A stretch of 60,028 nt of DNA, from assembly GCF_031180885.1 (NCBI RefSeq), contig NZ_JAPSLK010000051.1, positions 1 through 60,028 of the forward strand. Reading direction: 5' to 3'. Shown piece after piece: positions 31,190 to 39,574 of the stretch. Under the pieces are notes generated by a model that did no database searches, was not told the origin of the DNA, and worked only from the letters and a program-made list of their open reading frames with translations. Origin of the DNA: Saccharothrix sp. Its GTDB lineage: Bacteria; Actinomycetota; Actinomycetes; Mycobacteriales; Pseudonocardiaceae. The first letter of the stretch is position 1; every line of letters begins with the position of its first letter. The translations under genes and the position numbers were made by a program.

Positions 31190-32805
31190 GCCACCGTCCT
31201 CGCGGTCGTGACGGGGTCGGCCAGCACCGGCTGGCCGGACGGGGTGAGCCGGACGACCTGGCTGCGCAGCCAGTTCACGTCGTCCCGCTGCGGGAAGTCG
31301 GTGCGGACGTGGCAGCCGCGGGACTCGGTGCGCTCGGCCGCCGCGGCGATGAGCGCCCGCGCGGCCACGGTGAGCGCCGCGTCCTCCACCAGTTCCCGGG
31401 TGTCCAGCCGTCGGTCCACAGTGGACAGGTCGAGCACCGAGCCGACGACGGCCAGGCCCTCGGCGTCCCGCCCGATCGCCGCGTACCGGCTCATGACGCG
31501 CTGCAACGCGTCCCGGTCCGCGACCGGCGCCACCGGTAGTTCGGCGGTGCCTGTGCACTTCGCCTGCAGGCCCAATGCCAGGTCGCTCGCCACCGCCTCG
31601 GCGGCGCGGGTGCCGACCACCAGACCTTCGAGCAAGCTGTTGGACGCCAACCGGTTCGCGCCGTGCAACCCCGTCCGCGCCACCTCGCCCGCCGCGTACA
31701 GGCCGGTCACCCCGGTCCGTCCGTCCACATCGGACACCACGCCGCCGCACGCGAAGTGCGCCGCCGGGGCGACCGGGATGGGGGCGGTGGCCGGGTCGAT
31801 CCCCGCCGCGACGCACGCCGCGTGCACCGTCGGGAACCGCCGGGCGAAGTCGGAGATGCTGGTGGCGTCAAGGAAGACGTGGTCGTCGATGCCGCCGGGG
31901 CCGCCCGCCATGTGCCGGGTGATGGCCGCCGCCACGACGTCGCGCGGCGCCAGGTCCTCCAGCGGGTGGACGCCGCGCATCACGCGCGCGCCGGTCGCGT
32001 CGACCAGCACCGCGCCCTCGCCGCGCACCGCCTCGGTGACCAGCGGGCACCGGCCGCGCGCGCCGCGCCCGGTGTAGAGGACGGTCGGGTGGAACTGCAC
32101 GAACTCGACGTCCGCCGCCACCGCGCCGGCCCGCAGGGCGAGCGCGAGCCCGTCGCCGGTGGCCACCTCCGGGTTGGAGGTCGCCTGGTAGAGCTGCCCG
32201 AGGCCGCCGCTGGCCAGCAGCACGGCGGGTGCGGTCAGCACACCCGGCACACCGCCGCCGTCCAGCACCAGCAGGCCGCACACCTGGCCCAGCGGGGTGC
32301 GCACCGCGTCCACCGCGATGTGGTTCTCCAGCACGGGGACCCGACCGTCGCGGGCCGCCGCGAGCAACGCCCGCTCGACCTCGGCACCGGTCGCGTCGCC
32401 GCCGGCGTGCACCACGCGGAACGCGCTGTGCCCGCCTTCACGGGTCCGCGCGAGCCGACCGTCCACACCGGAGTCGAACACCGCGCCGCGTTCACGAAGC
32501 CGCGCCACGGCCGCCGGTCCACCCGCGATGATCGCCCGCACGGCGTCCTCGTCGCACAACCCCGCGCCGGCCACCAGGGTGTCGCGGACGTGCGCCTCGA
32601 CGGTGTCGCCCTCGTCGTGCTCACCGGGCAGCACGACGGCCACGCCGCCCTGCGCCCACCGGGTGTTGCCGTCACCCTGCTCGGCCTTGGTGACCACGAG
32701 GACTCGAAGTCCCAGCTCACGCGCGCGCAACGCGGCCGTCAGCCCCGCGACGCCCGTGCCGACCACCACGAGGTCGGCCCGCGCCTCCCACACCGGGGTG
32801 GTCAC
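31186..32805 (-). CDS. nadB: L-aspartate oxidase
   Basis: 539 aa FAD enzyme making iminoaspartate from aspartate. FAD site: LVVVGTGVAGLTAALRARELG; substrate and covalent-site region NTRWAQGGVAVVL; VEFVQFHPTVLYTG; FACGGVVSDVDGRTGVTGLYAAGE in outline; GLHGANRLASNSLLEGLVVG. The C-terminal helical domain is complete. GTG at 32805 overlaps the nadA stop (GTGA). Confidence 0.98.
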   Translation of the reverse strand: MTTPVWEARADLVVVGTGVAGLTAALRARELGLRVLVVTKAEQGDGNTRWAQGGVAVVLPGEHDEGDTVEAHVRDTLVAGAGLCDEDAVRAIIAGGPAAVARLRERGAVFDSGVDGRLARTREGGHSAFRVVHAGGDATGAEVERALLAAARDGRVPVLENHIAVDAVRTPLGQVCGLLVLDGGGVPGVLTAPAVLLASGGLGQLYQATSNPEVATGDGLALALRAGAVAADVEFVQFHPTVLYTGRGARGRCPLVTEAVRGEGAVLVDATGARVMRGVHPLEDLAPRDVVAAAITRHMAGGPGGIDDHVFLDATSISDFARRFPTVHAACVAAGIDPATAPIPVAPAAHFACGGVVSDVDGRTGVTGLYAAGEVARTGLHGANRLASNSLLEGLVVGTRAAEAVASDLALGLQAKCTGTAELPVAPVADRDALQRVMSRYAAIGRDAEGLAVVGSVLDLSTVDRRLDTRELVEDAALTVAARALIAAAAERTESRGCHVRTDFPQRDDVNWLRSQVVRLTPSGQPVLADPVTTARTVA

Positions 32806-33821
32806 TCGCCGCCGCCGGGCTGCCCGATCTCGATCATCCGCTGCACGGCGCCCTGCGCGCGCTCGGCGGTGTCGAGGTCGACGAACACCTCGTCCTTGCC
32901 CTCGCGCAGGCAGCGCAGGAGGGCCGCCGGGGTGATCATCTTCATGTACCGGCACGAGGCCCGGTCGTTCACCGCGCGGAAGTCGATCTCCGGCGCGGCG
33001 CGGCGCAGCTGGTGCAGCATGCCGACCTCGGTCGCCACCAGCACCGACTTCGCGCTCGTGCGGCGGGCGGCGGTGATCATGTCGCCGGTCGAGAGGATCT
33101 TGACCTTCTCCGCCGGGACGGTGCCCTCGCCCGCCAGGTACAGCGCCGAGGTGGCGCAGCCGCACTCCGGGTGGATGAACAGGTCCGCGTCCGGGTTCGC
33201 CGCCGCGCGCTCGGCCAGCTCGGGGCCGTTGATGCCCGCGTGGACGTGGCACTCGCCCGCCCAGATGTGCAGGTTGTCCCGGCCGGTCTCGCGCTTGACG
33301 TGCGCGCCGAGGAACTGGTCGGGCAGGAACAGGACCTCGCGGTCGGCCGGGATGGACCGCACGACGTCCACCGCGTTCGAGGACGTGCAGCAGATGTCGG
33401 TCTCCGCCTTCACCTCGGCGGTCGTGTTCACGTAGGACACCACGACCGCGCCCGGGTGCTCGGCCTTCCAGGCGCGCAGCTGCTCGCCGGTGATCGAGTC
33501 GGCCAGCGAGCAGCCGGCGCGCTCGTCCGGGATGAGGACGGTCTTGTGCGGGGCCAGGATCTTCGCGGTCTCGGCCATGAAGTGCACGCCGCAGAACACG
33601 ATGGTCGACGCGTCGCTCGCGGCCGCGATGCGGCTGAGCGCCAGCGAGTCGCCGGTGTGGTGGGCGATGTCCTGGATCTCGGGGAGCTGGTAGTTGTGCG
33701 CGAGGATCACGGCGTCCTGCTTGCGCGCCAGTTCCAGCACCTCGTCCCGCCACGCGGCGTCCGGCGCGATGCCGTCGTACGCACCGTCGGCGGTTCGCTC
33801 CACGTAGGCGGTAGCGACCAT
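32802..33821 (-). CDS. nadA: Quinolinate synthase
   Basis: 339 aa [4Fe-4S] enzyme that condenses iminoaspartate with DHAP. Motifs: VILAHNYQLPEIQDIAHHTGDS in outline, FCGVHFMAETAKIL with a cluster Cys, IPDERAGCSLAD, YVNTTAEVKAETDICCTSSNAV in outline, HPECGCATSALYL and DRASCRYMKMIT. ATG at 33821 follows AAGGAGG at ideal spacing. First gene of the nadABC operon, under the NrtR-type operator. Confidence 0.98.
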   Translation of the reverse strand: MVATAYVERTADGAYDGIAPDAAWRDEVLELARKQDAVILAHNYQLPEIQDIAHHTGDSLALSRIAAASDASTIVFCGVHFMAETAKILAPHKTVLIPDERAGCSLADSITGEQLRAWKAEHPGAVVVSYVNTTAEVKAETDICCTSSNAVDVVRSIPADREVLFLPDQFLGAHVKRETGRDNLHIWAGECHVHAGINGPELAERAAANPDADLFIHPECGCATSALYLAGEGTVPAEKVKILSTGDMITAARRTSAKSVLVATEVGMLHQLRRAAPEIDFRAVNDRASCRYMKMITPAALLRCLREGKDEVFVDLDTAERAQGAVQRMIEIGQPGGGE

Positions 33822-33841
33822 CGTGATCCTCCTTGTGCCAG

Positions 33842-33864
33842 GTTTTCGCCTTCCGGGCGAAAAC
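33842..33864. promoter_or_regulatory. NrtR operator upstream of nadA
   Basis: A perfect 9-bp inverted repeat, GTTTTCGCC-N5-GGCGAAAAC, lies at the expected transcription start of nadABC and upstream of the nadA ribosome site. Position beside an NrtR-type gene and symmetry make it the likely NrtR binding site. Confidence 0.85.
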
Positions 33865-33870
33865 GTGGCC

Positions 33871-33879
33871 GATAGTATC
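33871..33879. promoter_or_regulatory. Bidirectional -10 GATAGTATC, nadA/nrtR
   Basis: The self-complementary core gives TAGTAT on the plus strand (7 nt before the nrtR GTG) and TACTAT on the minus strand for nadA. The predicted nadA start site falls in the operator. Confidence 0.6.
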
Positions 33880-33885
33880 AGCCAA

Positions 33886-34575
33886 GTGGGTCTCGCGGGA
33901 CATGAGGTACTGGCCGCAGTGCTCCAGGTGAGAGACGGATCACTCCAGGTCATGCTGTGGGAGCGCGCGCGGGAACCGCACGCTCACCGCTGGTCACTGC
34001 CCGGTGGCGGGCTCGGCGCCGACGAGGACGTGGAGGCGTCGATCCGCCGCCAGCTCGCGGAGAAGGTGGACGTGAGACAGCTCTCCCACGTGGAGCAGCT
34101 CGCCGTTTTCAGCGCGCCGACGCGGGTGCCCGGGCCGCGCGTGGTGGCCACGGCGTTCCTGGGCCTGGTGCCGTCCGACACGGACCCGGTGGTGCCTTCG
34201 GACACCGCGTGGCACCCCGTGGACGCCCTGCCCGCGACGGCGTTCGACCACGAGGCGATCATCCTGCGGGCGCGGCACCGGCTGGCGTCCAAACTGTCCT
34301 ACACGAACCTGGGCTTCGCCCTCGCGCCGCCGTCGTTCACCATCTCGGCGCTGCGGTCGCTGTACTCGGCGGCGCTGGGGTACAAGGTGTCGGCGACCAA
34401 CCTGCAACGCGTGCTGTCCCGGCGCGGACTGCTGGAGCCGACGGGCGGGGTCGCGCCGGTAGGTCCGTCGGGTGGGCGGCCGGCGGCGCTGTTCCGGTTC
34501 GTGTCGCGGGAGATGCGGGTCACCGATCCGTTCGCCGTGCTGCGGCCACCGGCCGGCCGTAGTTTGGGCATGTGA
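33886..34575 (+). CDS. nrtR: NrtR-type Nudix/winged-helix regulator of NAD synthesis
   Basis: 229 aa. Nudix-fold domain, residues 1-130, with a degenerate Nudix box: GGGLGADEDVEASIRRQLAEKVDV keeps the early Glu but has RQLAEK in place of the catalytic REXXEE, so hydrolysis is probably lost. Winged helix from about 145: FTISALRSLYSAALGYKVSATNLQRVL, then LLEPTG and PAALFRF. NrtR proteins bind ADP-ribose as effector. GTG at 33886 fits the leaderless promoter. Divergent from nadABC; overlaps the next gene by GTGA. Confidence 0.92.
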   Translation: MGLAGHEVLAAVLQVRDGSLQVMLWERAREPHAHRWSLPGGGLGADEDVEASIRRQLAEKVDVRQLSHVEQLAVFSAPTRVPGPRVVATAFLGLVPSDTDPVVPSDTAWHPVDALPATAFDHEAIILRARHRLASKLSYTNLGFALAPPSFTISALRSLYSAALGYKVSATNLQRVLSRRGLLEPTGGVAPVGPSGGRPAALFRFVSREMRVTDPFAVLRPPAGRSLGM

Positions 34576-35240
34576 CGACGACGCTCCCGCTGTTCCCCCT
34601 GGGCACCGTGCTGCTGCCGGGAACGTCGCTGCCGCTGCACGTGTTCGAGCCCAGGTACCGGCAGTTGACCGTGGACCTGGTGACGGGGCAGTTGCCGAAC
34701 CAGAGCTTCGGCGTGGTCGCGATCCGCCAGGGCTGGGAGGTCGGTCCGGGAAACGCGACCGCGCTGCACACGGTGGGGTGCGAGGCGCTGCTGCACGACG
34801 CGAAGCCGTTGCCGGACGGGCGTTTCGACCTGTCGTGCCGGGGCGGGCGGCGGTTCCGGCTGGTGTCGGTGGACACGGAGAGCGCGCCGTACCTGATGGG
34901 GACGGTGGAGTGGGTGGCGGACGTGGCGTCGCCGCCGGAGGTGGCGGAGATGCTGCCGTTGCTGGAGGAGCGGGCGCGGGCGGCGTTCAGCCGGTACCGG
35001 CGGGCGGCGTTCGAGGACGACCCGGTGGTGGCGGCGGAGGGTGAGGCGCTGGCGTACTCGCTGGCGAACGACTGCCTGTTGACGTTGGAGGACCGGCAGC
35101 GGTTGTTGGAGGAGCGGTCGGAGGCGCGGCGGCTGCGGATGGTGCGGCGGGCGATGCACCGGGAGGCCGGCATCATCGCCGCTCTCCACGCGGTCCCAGC
35201 CCCTCTGGCCGAACTGGGCCACCTCCCCCACCGCAACTGA
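34572..35240 (+). CDS. LON substrate-binding-domain protein
   Basis: 222 aa. N-terminal LON domain: LPLFPLGTVLLPGTSLPLHVFEPRYRQL in outline, and GFGVVAI-type strand as SFGVVAIRQG. A helical Arg/Glu-rich C-terminal half follows (LEERSEARRLRMVRRAMHREAG). There is no AAA or protease domain, so it is a stand-alone member of the family; role unknown, possibly protein binding. Translationally coupled to nrtR. Confidence 0.88.
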   Translation: MTTTLPLFPLGTVLLPGTSLPLHVFEPRYRQLTVDLVTGQLPNQSFGVVAIRQGWEVGPGNATALHTVGCEALLHDAKPLPDGRFDLSCRGGRRFRLVSVDTESAPYLMGTVEWVADVASPPEVAEMLPLLEERARAAFSRYRRAAFEDDPVVAAEGEALAYSLANDCLLTLEDRQRLLEERSEARRLRMVRRAMHREAGIIAALHAVPAPLAELGHLPHRN

Positions 35241-35461
35241 CCCACCGCAGCCGGCCCGCCGCGCGACCGGACTCCGCCACGCTGACGCCACGCCCGCGCC
35301 GCGCTAGCCCGCGCCGCGCTGCCCGCGCCAAAGCCAAGCCCCGCCGCGCCAGGCCAAGCCACGCAGGCCCCGCGCCGCTGTGCCCTACTCACCCAGGCCG
35401 AGCCCTGCCCTGGGTTGCGGCCGAGTGTTCGCGTGTTGATTAATCCTATTGCCCCCTAGTG

Positions 35462-35486
35462 GGATTGTTCAACAATCCTCTAGCGT
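35462..35486 (+). promoter_or_regulatory. GntR-like operator and -10 upstream of the MFS gene
   Basis: Perfect dyad GGATTGTT-C-AACAATCC (35462-35478) directly before TAGCGT (35481-35486). The TTGT-N3-ACAA core resembles GntR/FadR-type sites. A second short palindrome GATTAATC lies about 25 bp upstream. No regulator gene is adjacent. Confidence 0.6.
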
Positions 35487-35539
35487 GTGGGCCAGCGCAC
35501 ACCCCGGAGCACACCCGAGCCTGCGAGGTGAGAGTCGAC

Positions 35540-36856
35540 ATGACCAGCCACACCGCCCCAACGGACCCAGCCGGCACCAACAGCAGCGCCACCGACAGCG
35601 GGACCAGCGACAACAGCGCCACCGACACCGGTGCCTTCGCCTGGTTCCGGACCCTCGGCACCAAGGGCAAGCGGGCCTTCGTCGGCGCCGCCGGGGGCTG
35701 GGGCCTGGACTCCTACGACTTCCAGGTCCTCCCCCTCAGCCTCGTCGCCATCACCGCCTACTTCGGCATCTCCACCGGCCAGGCCGGCCTCCTGACCACC
35801 GTCACCCTCCTGGTCAGCGCCCTCGGCGGCGTCATCGCGGGCATCATGGCCGACCGCATCGGCCGCGTCCGCACCCTGATGATCACCGTCATCACCTACG
35901 CGGTCTTCACCGTCCTCTGCGGCTTCGCCACCAGCTACGAAACCCTCCTGGTCTTCCGCGCCCTCCAAGGACTCGGCTTCGGCGGCGAGTGGGCGGCGGG
36001 CGCGATCCTCGTCGCCGAGTACTGCAAACCCCGCTACCGCGGCCGGGCCGTCGCGTTCGTGCAGAGCAGCTGGGCGGTCGGCTGGGGGCTCGCCGTCGTC
36101 GTCTACACGCTCGTCTTCAACCTGTTCCCCCAGGACATCGCCTGGCGCGTCCTGTTCTGGACCGGCGCCCTCCCCGCCGTCCTGATCATCTACCTCCGCC
36201 GCAACGTCGAAGACGCCCCGCAGGTCACCGAACGCCGCCAGACCACCAAGGACAAGGGCTCCTTCACCGCCATCTTCAAGCCCGGCACCCTCAAGACCAC
36301 CTTCTTCGCCGCCCTCCTCGCCACCGGCGTCCAAGGCGGCTACTACACCCTCGCCACCTGGCTGCCCACCTACCTCAAGAAGGAACGCGACCTCACCGTC
36401 ATCGGCACCGGCGGCTACCTGGCGTTCCTGATCACCGGCGCGTTCATCGGCTACGTCACCGGCGGCTACCTGACCGACCGGCTGGGCCGCAAGAAGACCT
36501 TCGCGCTGTTCGCCTTCCTGTCCGCCGTCCTGATCGTCCTCTACACCCAGATCCCCGAAGGCGCGAACACCGTCATCCTGTTCCTCGGCTTCCCGCTCGG
36601 GTTCTGCATGTCCGCGATCTTCAGCGGCTTCGGCTCGTTCCTCGCCGAGCTGTACCCGACCGCCCTGCGCGGCACCGGCCAGGGCTTCACCTACAACTTC
36701 GGCCGCGCGGTCGGCGCGTTGTTCCCCGCGCTGGTCGGGTTCATGGCGAGCACCATGGGTGTCGGCGGCGCGATGGTGTTCGGGGCGGTCGCGTACGGCA
36801 TCGCCGTGCTGGCCCTGCTCGGCCTGCCGGAAACCCTCGGAAAGGAACTCGCATGA
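35540..36856 (+). CDS. MFS transporter, metabolite:H+ symporter type
   Basis: 438 aa, twelve predicted helices. ADRIGRVRTLMI (loop 2-3), ALQGLGFGGEWAAGAILVAEY and CKPRYRGRAVAFVQSSWAVGW resemble the sialate/aromatic-acid symporter group; TDRLGRKKTF is the second signature. The ATG at 35540 follows GAGGTGAGAG; an earlier in-frame GTG at 35459 lies in the operator. It overlaps the DUF1445 gene by ATGA, so the transporter may import that enzyme's substrate. Confidence 0.9.
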   Translation: MTSHTAPTDPAGTNSSATDSGTSDNSATDTGAFAWFRTLGTKGKRAFVGAAGGWGLDSYDFQVLPLSLVAITAYFGISTGQAGLLTTVTLLVSALGGVIAGIMADRIGRVRTLMITVITYAVFTVLCGFATSYETLLVFRALQGLGFGGEWAAGAILVAEYCKPRYRGRAVAFVQSSWAVGWGLAVVVYTLVFNLFPQDIAWRVLFWTGALPAVLIIYLRRNVEDAPQVTERRQTTKDKGSFTAIFKPGTLKTTFFAALLATGVQGGYYTLATWLPTYLKKERDLTVIGTGGYLAFLITGAFIGYVTGGYLTDRLGRKKTFALFAFLSAVLIVLYTQIPEGANTVILFLGFPLGFCMSAIFSGFGSFLAELYPTALRGTGQGFTYNFGRAVGALFPALVGFMASTMGVGGAMVFGAVAYGIAVLALLGLPETLGKELA

Positions 36857-37605
36857 CACCCGAGGAGGTCCGCCGCACGGCCCACGGCCCCACCGCCGGA
36901 CTCGCCCCGGGCTACGCGCAGGCCAACCTGATCGCCGTCCCCCGGGACTGGGCCTACGACGTGCTCCTGTTCGCCCAGCGCAACCCGAAACCCTGCCCGG
37001 TCCTGGACGTCACCGATCCCGGCGTCCGGACCACGGTCCTCGCCGAGCACGCCGACCTGGCCCGGGACATCCCCCGCTACCGGATCTGGGAGCACGGCGA
37101 GCTGAAAGTCGAACCCACGGACGCCACCGACCACTGGCGCGACGACCTGGTGGCGTTCCTGATCGGCTGCAGCTTCACCTTCGAGTCAGCCCTGCGCCGG
37201 GCCGGCGTCCCCCTCCGGTACGTCGACCAGGGCCGCAACGTCCCGATGTACGTCACGGACCGCGAATGCCGCCCGGCCGGGCGGATCCACGGCCCCCTGG
37301 TCGTCAGCATGCGCTACGTCCCCGTCGACCAGGTCCACACCGCCCACGCCACGACCGCCCGGATGCCCGCCGTGCACGGAGCCCCCGTGCACGCGGGCAA
37401 CCCCCGCGACCTGGGGATCAAGGACCTCGACCACCCCGACTTCGGCGACCCCACCACGCCGGAACCGGGCGATGTGCCGGTGTTCTGGGCATGTGGCGTG
37501 ACACCTCAAGCGGCCGTGATGGCGTCCAAGCCGCCGTTCGCGATCACGCACGCGCCCGGCCACATGTTCGTCACGGACGTCCGGGACGACCACTACACGA
37601 TCTAA
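36853..37605 (+). CDS. DUF1445 putative hydro-lyase (D-glutamate cyclase family)
   Basis: 250 aa. Family motifs: GLAPGYAQANLIAVPRDWAYDVLLF in outline, FLIGCSFTFESAL, RNVPMYVTDRECRPAG, GPLVVSMRYVP, VHAGNPRDLGI, FWACGVTPQ and ITHAPGHMFVTD. Mammalian relatives act as D-glutamate cyclase; bacterial ones are called hydro-lyases without firm substrate. Coupled to the MFS gene. Its TAA overlaps the opposing stop (CTAA). Confidence 0.92.
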   Translation: MTPEEVRRTAHGPTAGLAPGYAQANLIAVPRDWAYDVLLFAQRNPKPCPVLDVTDPGVRTTVLAEHADLARDIPRYRIWEHGELKVEPTDATDHWRDDLVAFLIGCSFTFESALRRAGVPLRYVDQGRNVPMYVTDRECRPAGRIHGPLVVSMRYVPVDQVHTAHATTARMPAVHGAPVHAGNPRDLGIKDLDHPDFGDPTTPEPGDVPVFWACGVTPQAAVMASKPPFAITHAPGHMFVTDVRDDHYTI

Positions 37606-38195
37606 CCGAGACGGCGACCCAAGTCGTCCAAGCCGTTCCACGCGGCCAGACAGCCATAAGCCAGCGCCGTCCCCAACGGCCACGCCAGCACGCCCCACCA
37701 GGTCTCCAACACCGGCGCGAGGGCGATCATGTCCCCCACCTTCGGCGGGTTCTCGATCGCGTAACGGCTCGCCGCCGACCCGACCCCGGTCCGCTGCCCC
37801 AGGTACGCCGCCAACGCGCCGCCACCCGTGGCCGCCAGCATCACCACGGGGCCCCGGCGCTCCCGGAGCAGCCACACCGCGATCCCGGTCAGCAGCCCCG
37901 CCCCCAGGCCGATCAGCACGAACAGCATCAAGCCGTCCAGCCGGTGGTAGCTCTCCCCGGTCACCGGCACCAGGGCGCCGTCCTGTGCCACGACCACGTT
38001 CTGCGGCGGCGCGATCCGCGCCCACAGCCAGCCGGCGGGCAGGCCCAGCAGGGCGATCGTGGACAGCACGGCGAAGCCGGGCAGCAGGTCGCGCTTCACC
38101 ACGACCCGGGGACGTGGGGGCAGGTAGCGGTAGACGAAGACGGGCGGCACGCGCACGGGGGCGGCGCGTTCGTCCACCGGTTGTTCCGCCACCAC
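37602..38195 (-). CDS. DUF2567-like membrane protein
   Basis: 197 aa with four membrane segments (near residues 38-58, 88-110, 120-136 and 165-187) and a long periplasmic loop after the first. It resembles the DUF2567 family found two genes after bioB in mycobacteria. Function unknown. It is 75 bp after bsaP on the same strand, so biotin linkage is by position. Confidence 0.78.
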   Translation of the reverse strand: MVAEQPVDERAAPVRVPPVFVYRYLPPRPRVVVKRDLLPGFAVLSTIALLGLPAGWLWARIAPPQNVVVAQDGALVPVTGESYHRLDGLMLFVLIGLGAGLLTGIAVWLLRERRGPVVMLAATGGGALAAYLGQRTGVGSAASRYAIENPPKVGDMIALAPVLETWWGVLAWPLGTALAYGCLAAWNGLDDLGRRLG

Positions 38196-38270
38196 GCACG
38201 CCTCCCCTGCCCCGATGAACCGACGCAGGGGAGGTTACCGCGCGTGCGTACAACCCTCGTGATGGCCGGG

Positions 38271-38468
38271 TCAAGCCGAGGAGCTGATCTCCCCGTGCCG
38301 GCTGCAGGTGGCGGTCCACCCCGACGGCGTCACCTGCACGACCATGCGCCGGGCGCACGCCGAGCAGAACCGGGGCGGGTCGATCACGCGCAGGCGCTTC
38401 GTGCACGCGGCGTGGTCGACCTCCTCGAGGCCCTTGCCGCAGTACCCGCAATACACGGCCGTCATCAC
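38271..38468 (-). CDS. bsaP: Biotin synthase auxiliary protein-like
   Basis: 65 aa with two zinc-ribbon-like or cluster-binding cysteine pairs: VYCGYCGKGL and FCSACARRM, plus C in HAACTKRL and TATCSRHG. It matches the small gene after bioB in mycobacteria, reported to be needed for biotin synthase activity there. GTG at 38468 (or ATG at 38465) overlaps the bioB stop, so translation is coupled. Confidence 0.85.
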   Translation of the reverse strand: MMTAVYCGYCGKGLEEVDHAACTKRLRVIDPPRFCSACARRMVVQVTPSGWTATCSRHGEISSSA

Positions 38469-39481
38469 AGCGTCTTGCTCAGTTCCTTGATCGGCATGGA
38501 CAGCTCTTCCAGCATGTCCAGGTCCTCCTGCGCCGGGCGGCCCAGGTTGGTCAGGTAGTTGCCCACGATGATCGCGTTGACGCCGCCGAGCATGCCCTGC
38601 TTGGCGCCCAGGTCGCCGAAGGTCAGCTCACGGCCGCCCGCGAAGCGCAGGATCGTGCGCGGCAGGGCCAGCCGGAACGCGCCGACGGTCTTGAGCGCCT
38701 CGGTGCCCTCGACCACCGGGTAGTTCTCGTAGGGCGTGCCCGGGTTGGGGATGAGGAAGTTCAGCGGCACCTCGTCCGGCTCCAGCGCGGCGAGCTGCAC
38801 GGCGAACTCCGCGCGCTGCTCCAGCGTCTCGCCCATGCCGATGATGCCGCCGCAGCACACCTCCATGCCCGCCTCGCGCACCATCTTCAGCGTGTCCCAC
38901 CGCTCCTCCCAGGAGTGGGTGGTGACGACGTTCGGGAAGTGCGAGCGGGCGGTTTCGAGGTTGTGGTTGTAGCGGTGGACACCCATCTCGACCAACTCGT
39001 CCACCTGCTCCTGGGTCAGCATCCCCAGCGAGCACGCGATCTGGATGTCGTTGCCGTCCTCGCGGATGGCCTTGATGCCGTCGCGGACCTGCGAGAGCAG
39101 CCGCTTGTCCGGGCCGCGCACGGCGGCCACGATGCAGAACTCGGTCGCGCCGGTGTCGCGGGTCTGGCGGGCCGCGCGCACCAGGCCGGGGATGTCCAGC
39201 CACGCCGAGCGCACCGGGGACGGGAACTGCCCGGACTGCGAGCAGAAGTGGCAGTCCTCGGGGCAGCCGCCCGTCTTGAGCGACACGATGCCCTCGACCT
39301 CGACCTCCGGTCCGCACCAGCGCATCCGGACCTGGTGGGCCAGCTCCAGCAGCTCGGGGATGCGGTCGTCGTCGAGGGAGAGCACGGCGAGCACCTGCTC
39401 CTCGGACAGGCCGACACCGCGCTCCAGCACCTGCTCACGGGCAACGCCGAGGACATCGACCTGTTCGGGGGCTGCGGTCAC
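38465..39481 (-). CDS. bioB: Biotin synthase
   Basis: 338 aa radical-SAM enzyme that inserts sulfur into dethiobiotin. The CxxxCxxC motif is in GGCPEDCHFCSQSGQF; VCCGGIIGMGET, FLIPNPGTPY and the late FAGGREL arginine region are present. ATG at 39481. It is the first gene of bioB-bsaP-DUF2567. Confidence 0.98.
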   Translation of the reverse strand: MTAAPEQVDVLGVAREQVLERGVGLSEEQVLAVLSLDDDRIPELLELAHQVRMRWCGPEVEVEGIVSLKTGGCPEDCHFCSQSGQFPSPVRSAWLDIPGLVRAARQTRDTGATEFCIVAAVRGPDKRLLSQVRDGIKAIREDGNDIQIACSLGMLTQEQVDELVEMGVHRYNHNLETARSHFPNVVTTHSWEERWDTLKMVREAGMEVCCGGIIGMGETLEQRAEFAVQLAALEPDEVPLNFLIPNPGTPYENYPVVEGTEALKTVGAFRLALPRTILRFAGGRELTFGDLGAKQGMLGGVNAIIVGNYLTNLGRPAQEDLDMLEELSMPIKELSKTL

Positions 39482-39551
39482 GGTGGTTCTCCCAGGGGTC
39501 GTCCGGCGGTGGTCCGGCGGTCAGTCTGCCGCACACCCGCGCCCCCTACCC

Positions 39552-39567
39552 AGCGACGTACGTCACT
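39552..39567 (-). promoter_or_regulatory. Palindrome upstream of bioB
   Basis: AGCGACGTACGTCACT, a 16-bp dyad with one mismatch pair, sits between the bioD stop and bioB. A TAGGGG -10-like box follows on the minus strand (39548-39543). It does not resemble BirA or BioQ sites that I know. Confidence 0.4.
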
Positions 39568-39574
39568 GACACGG

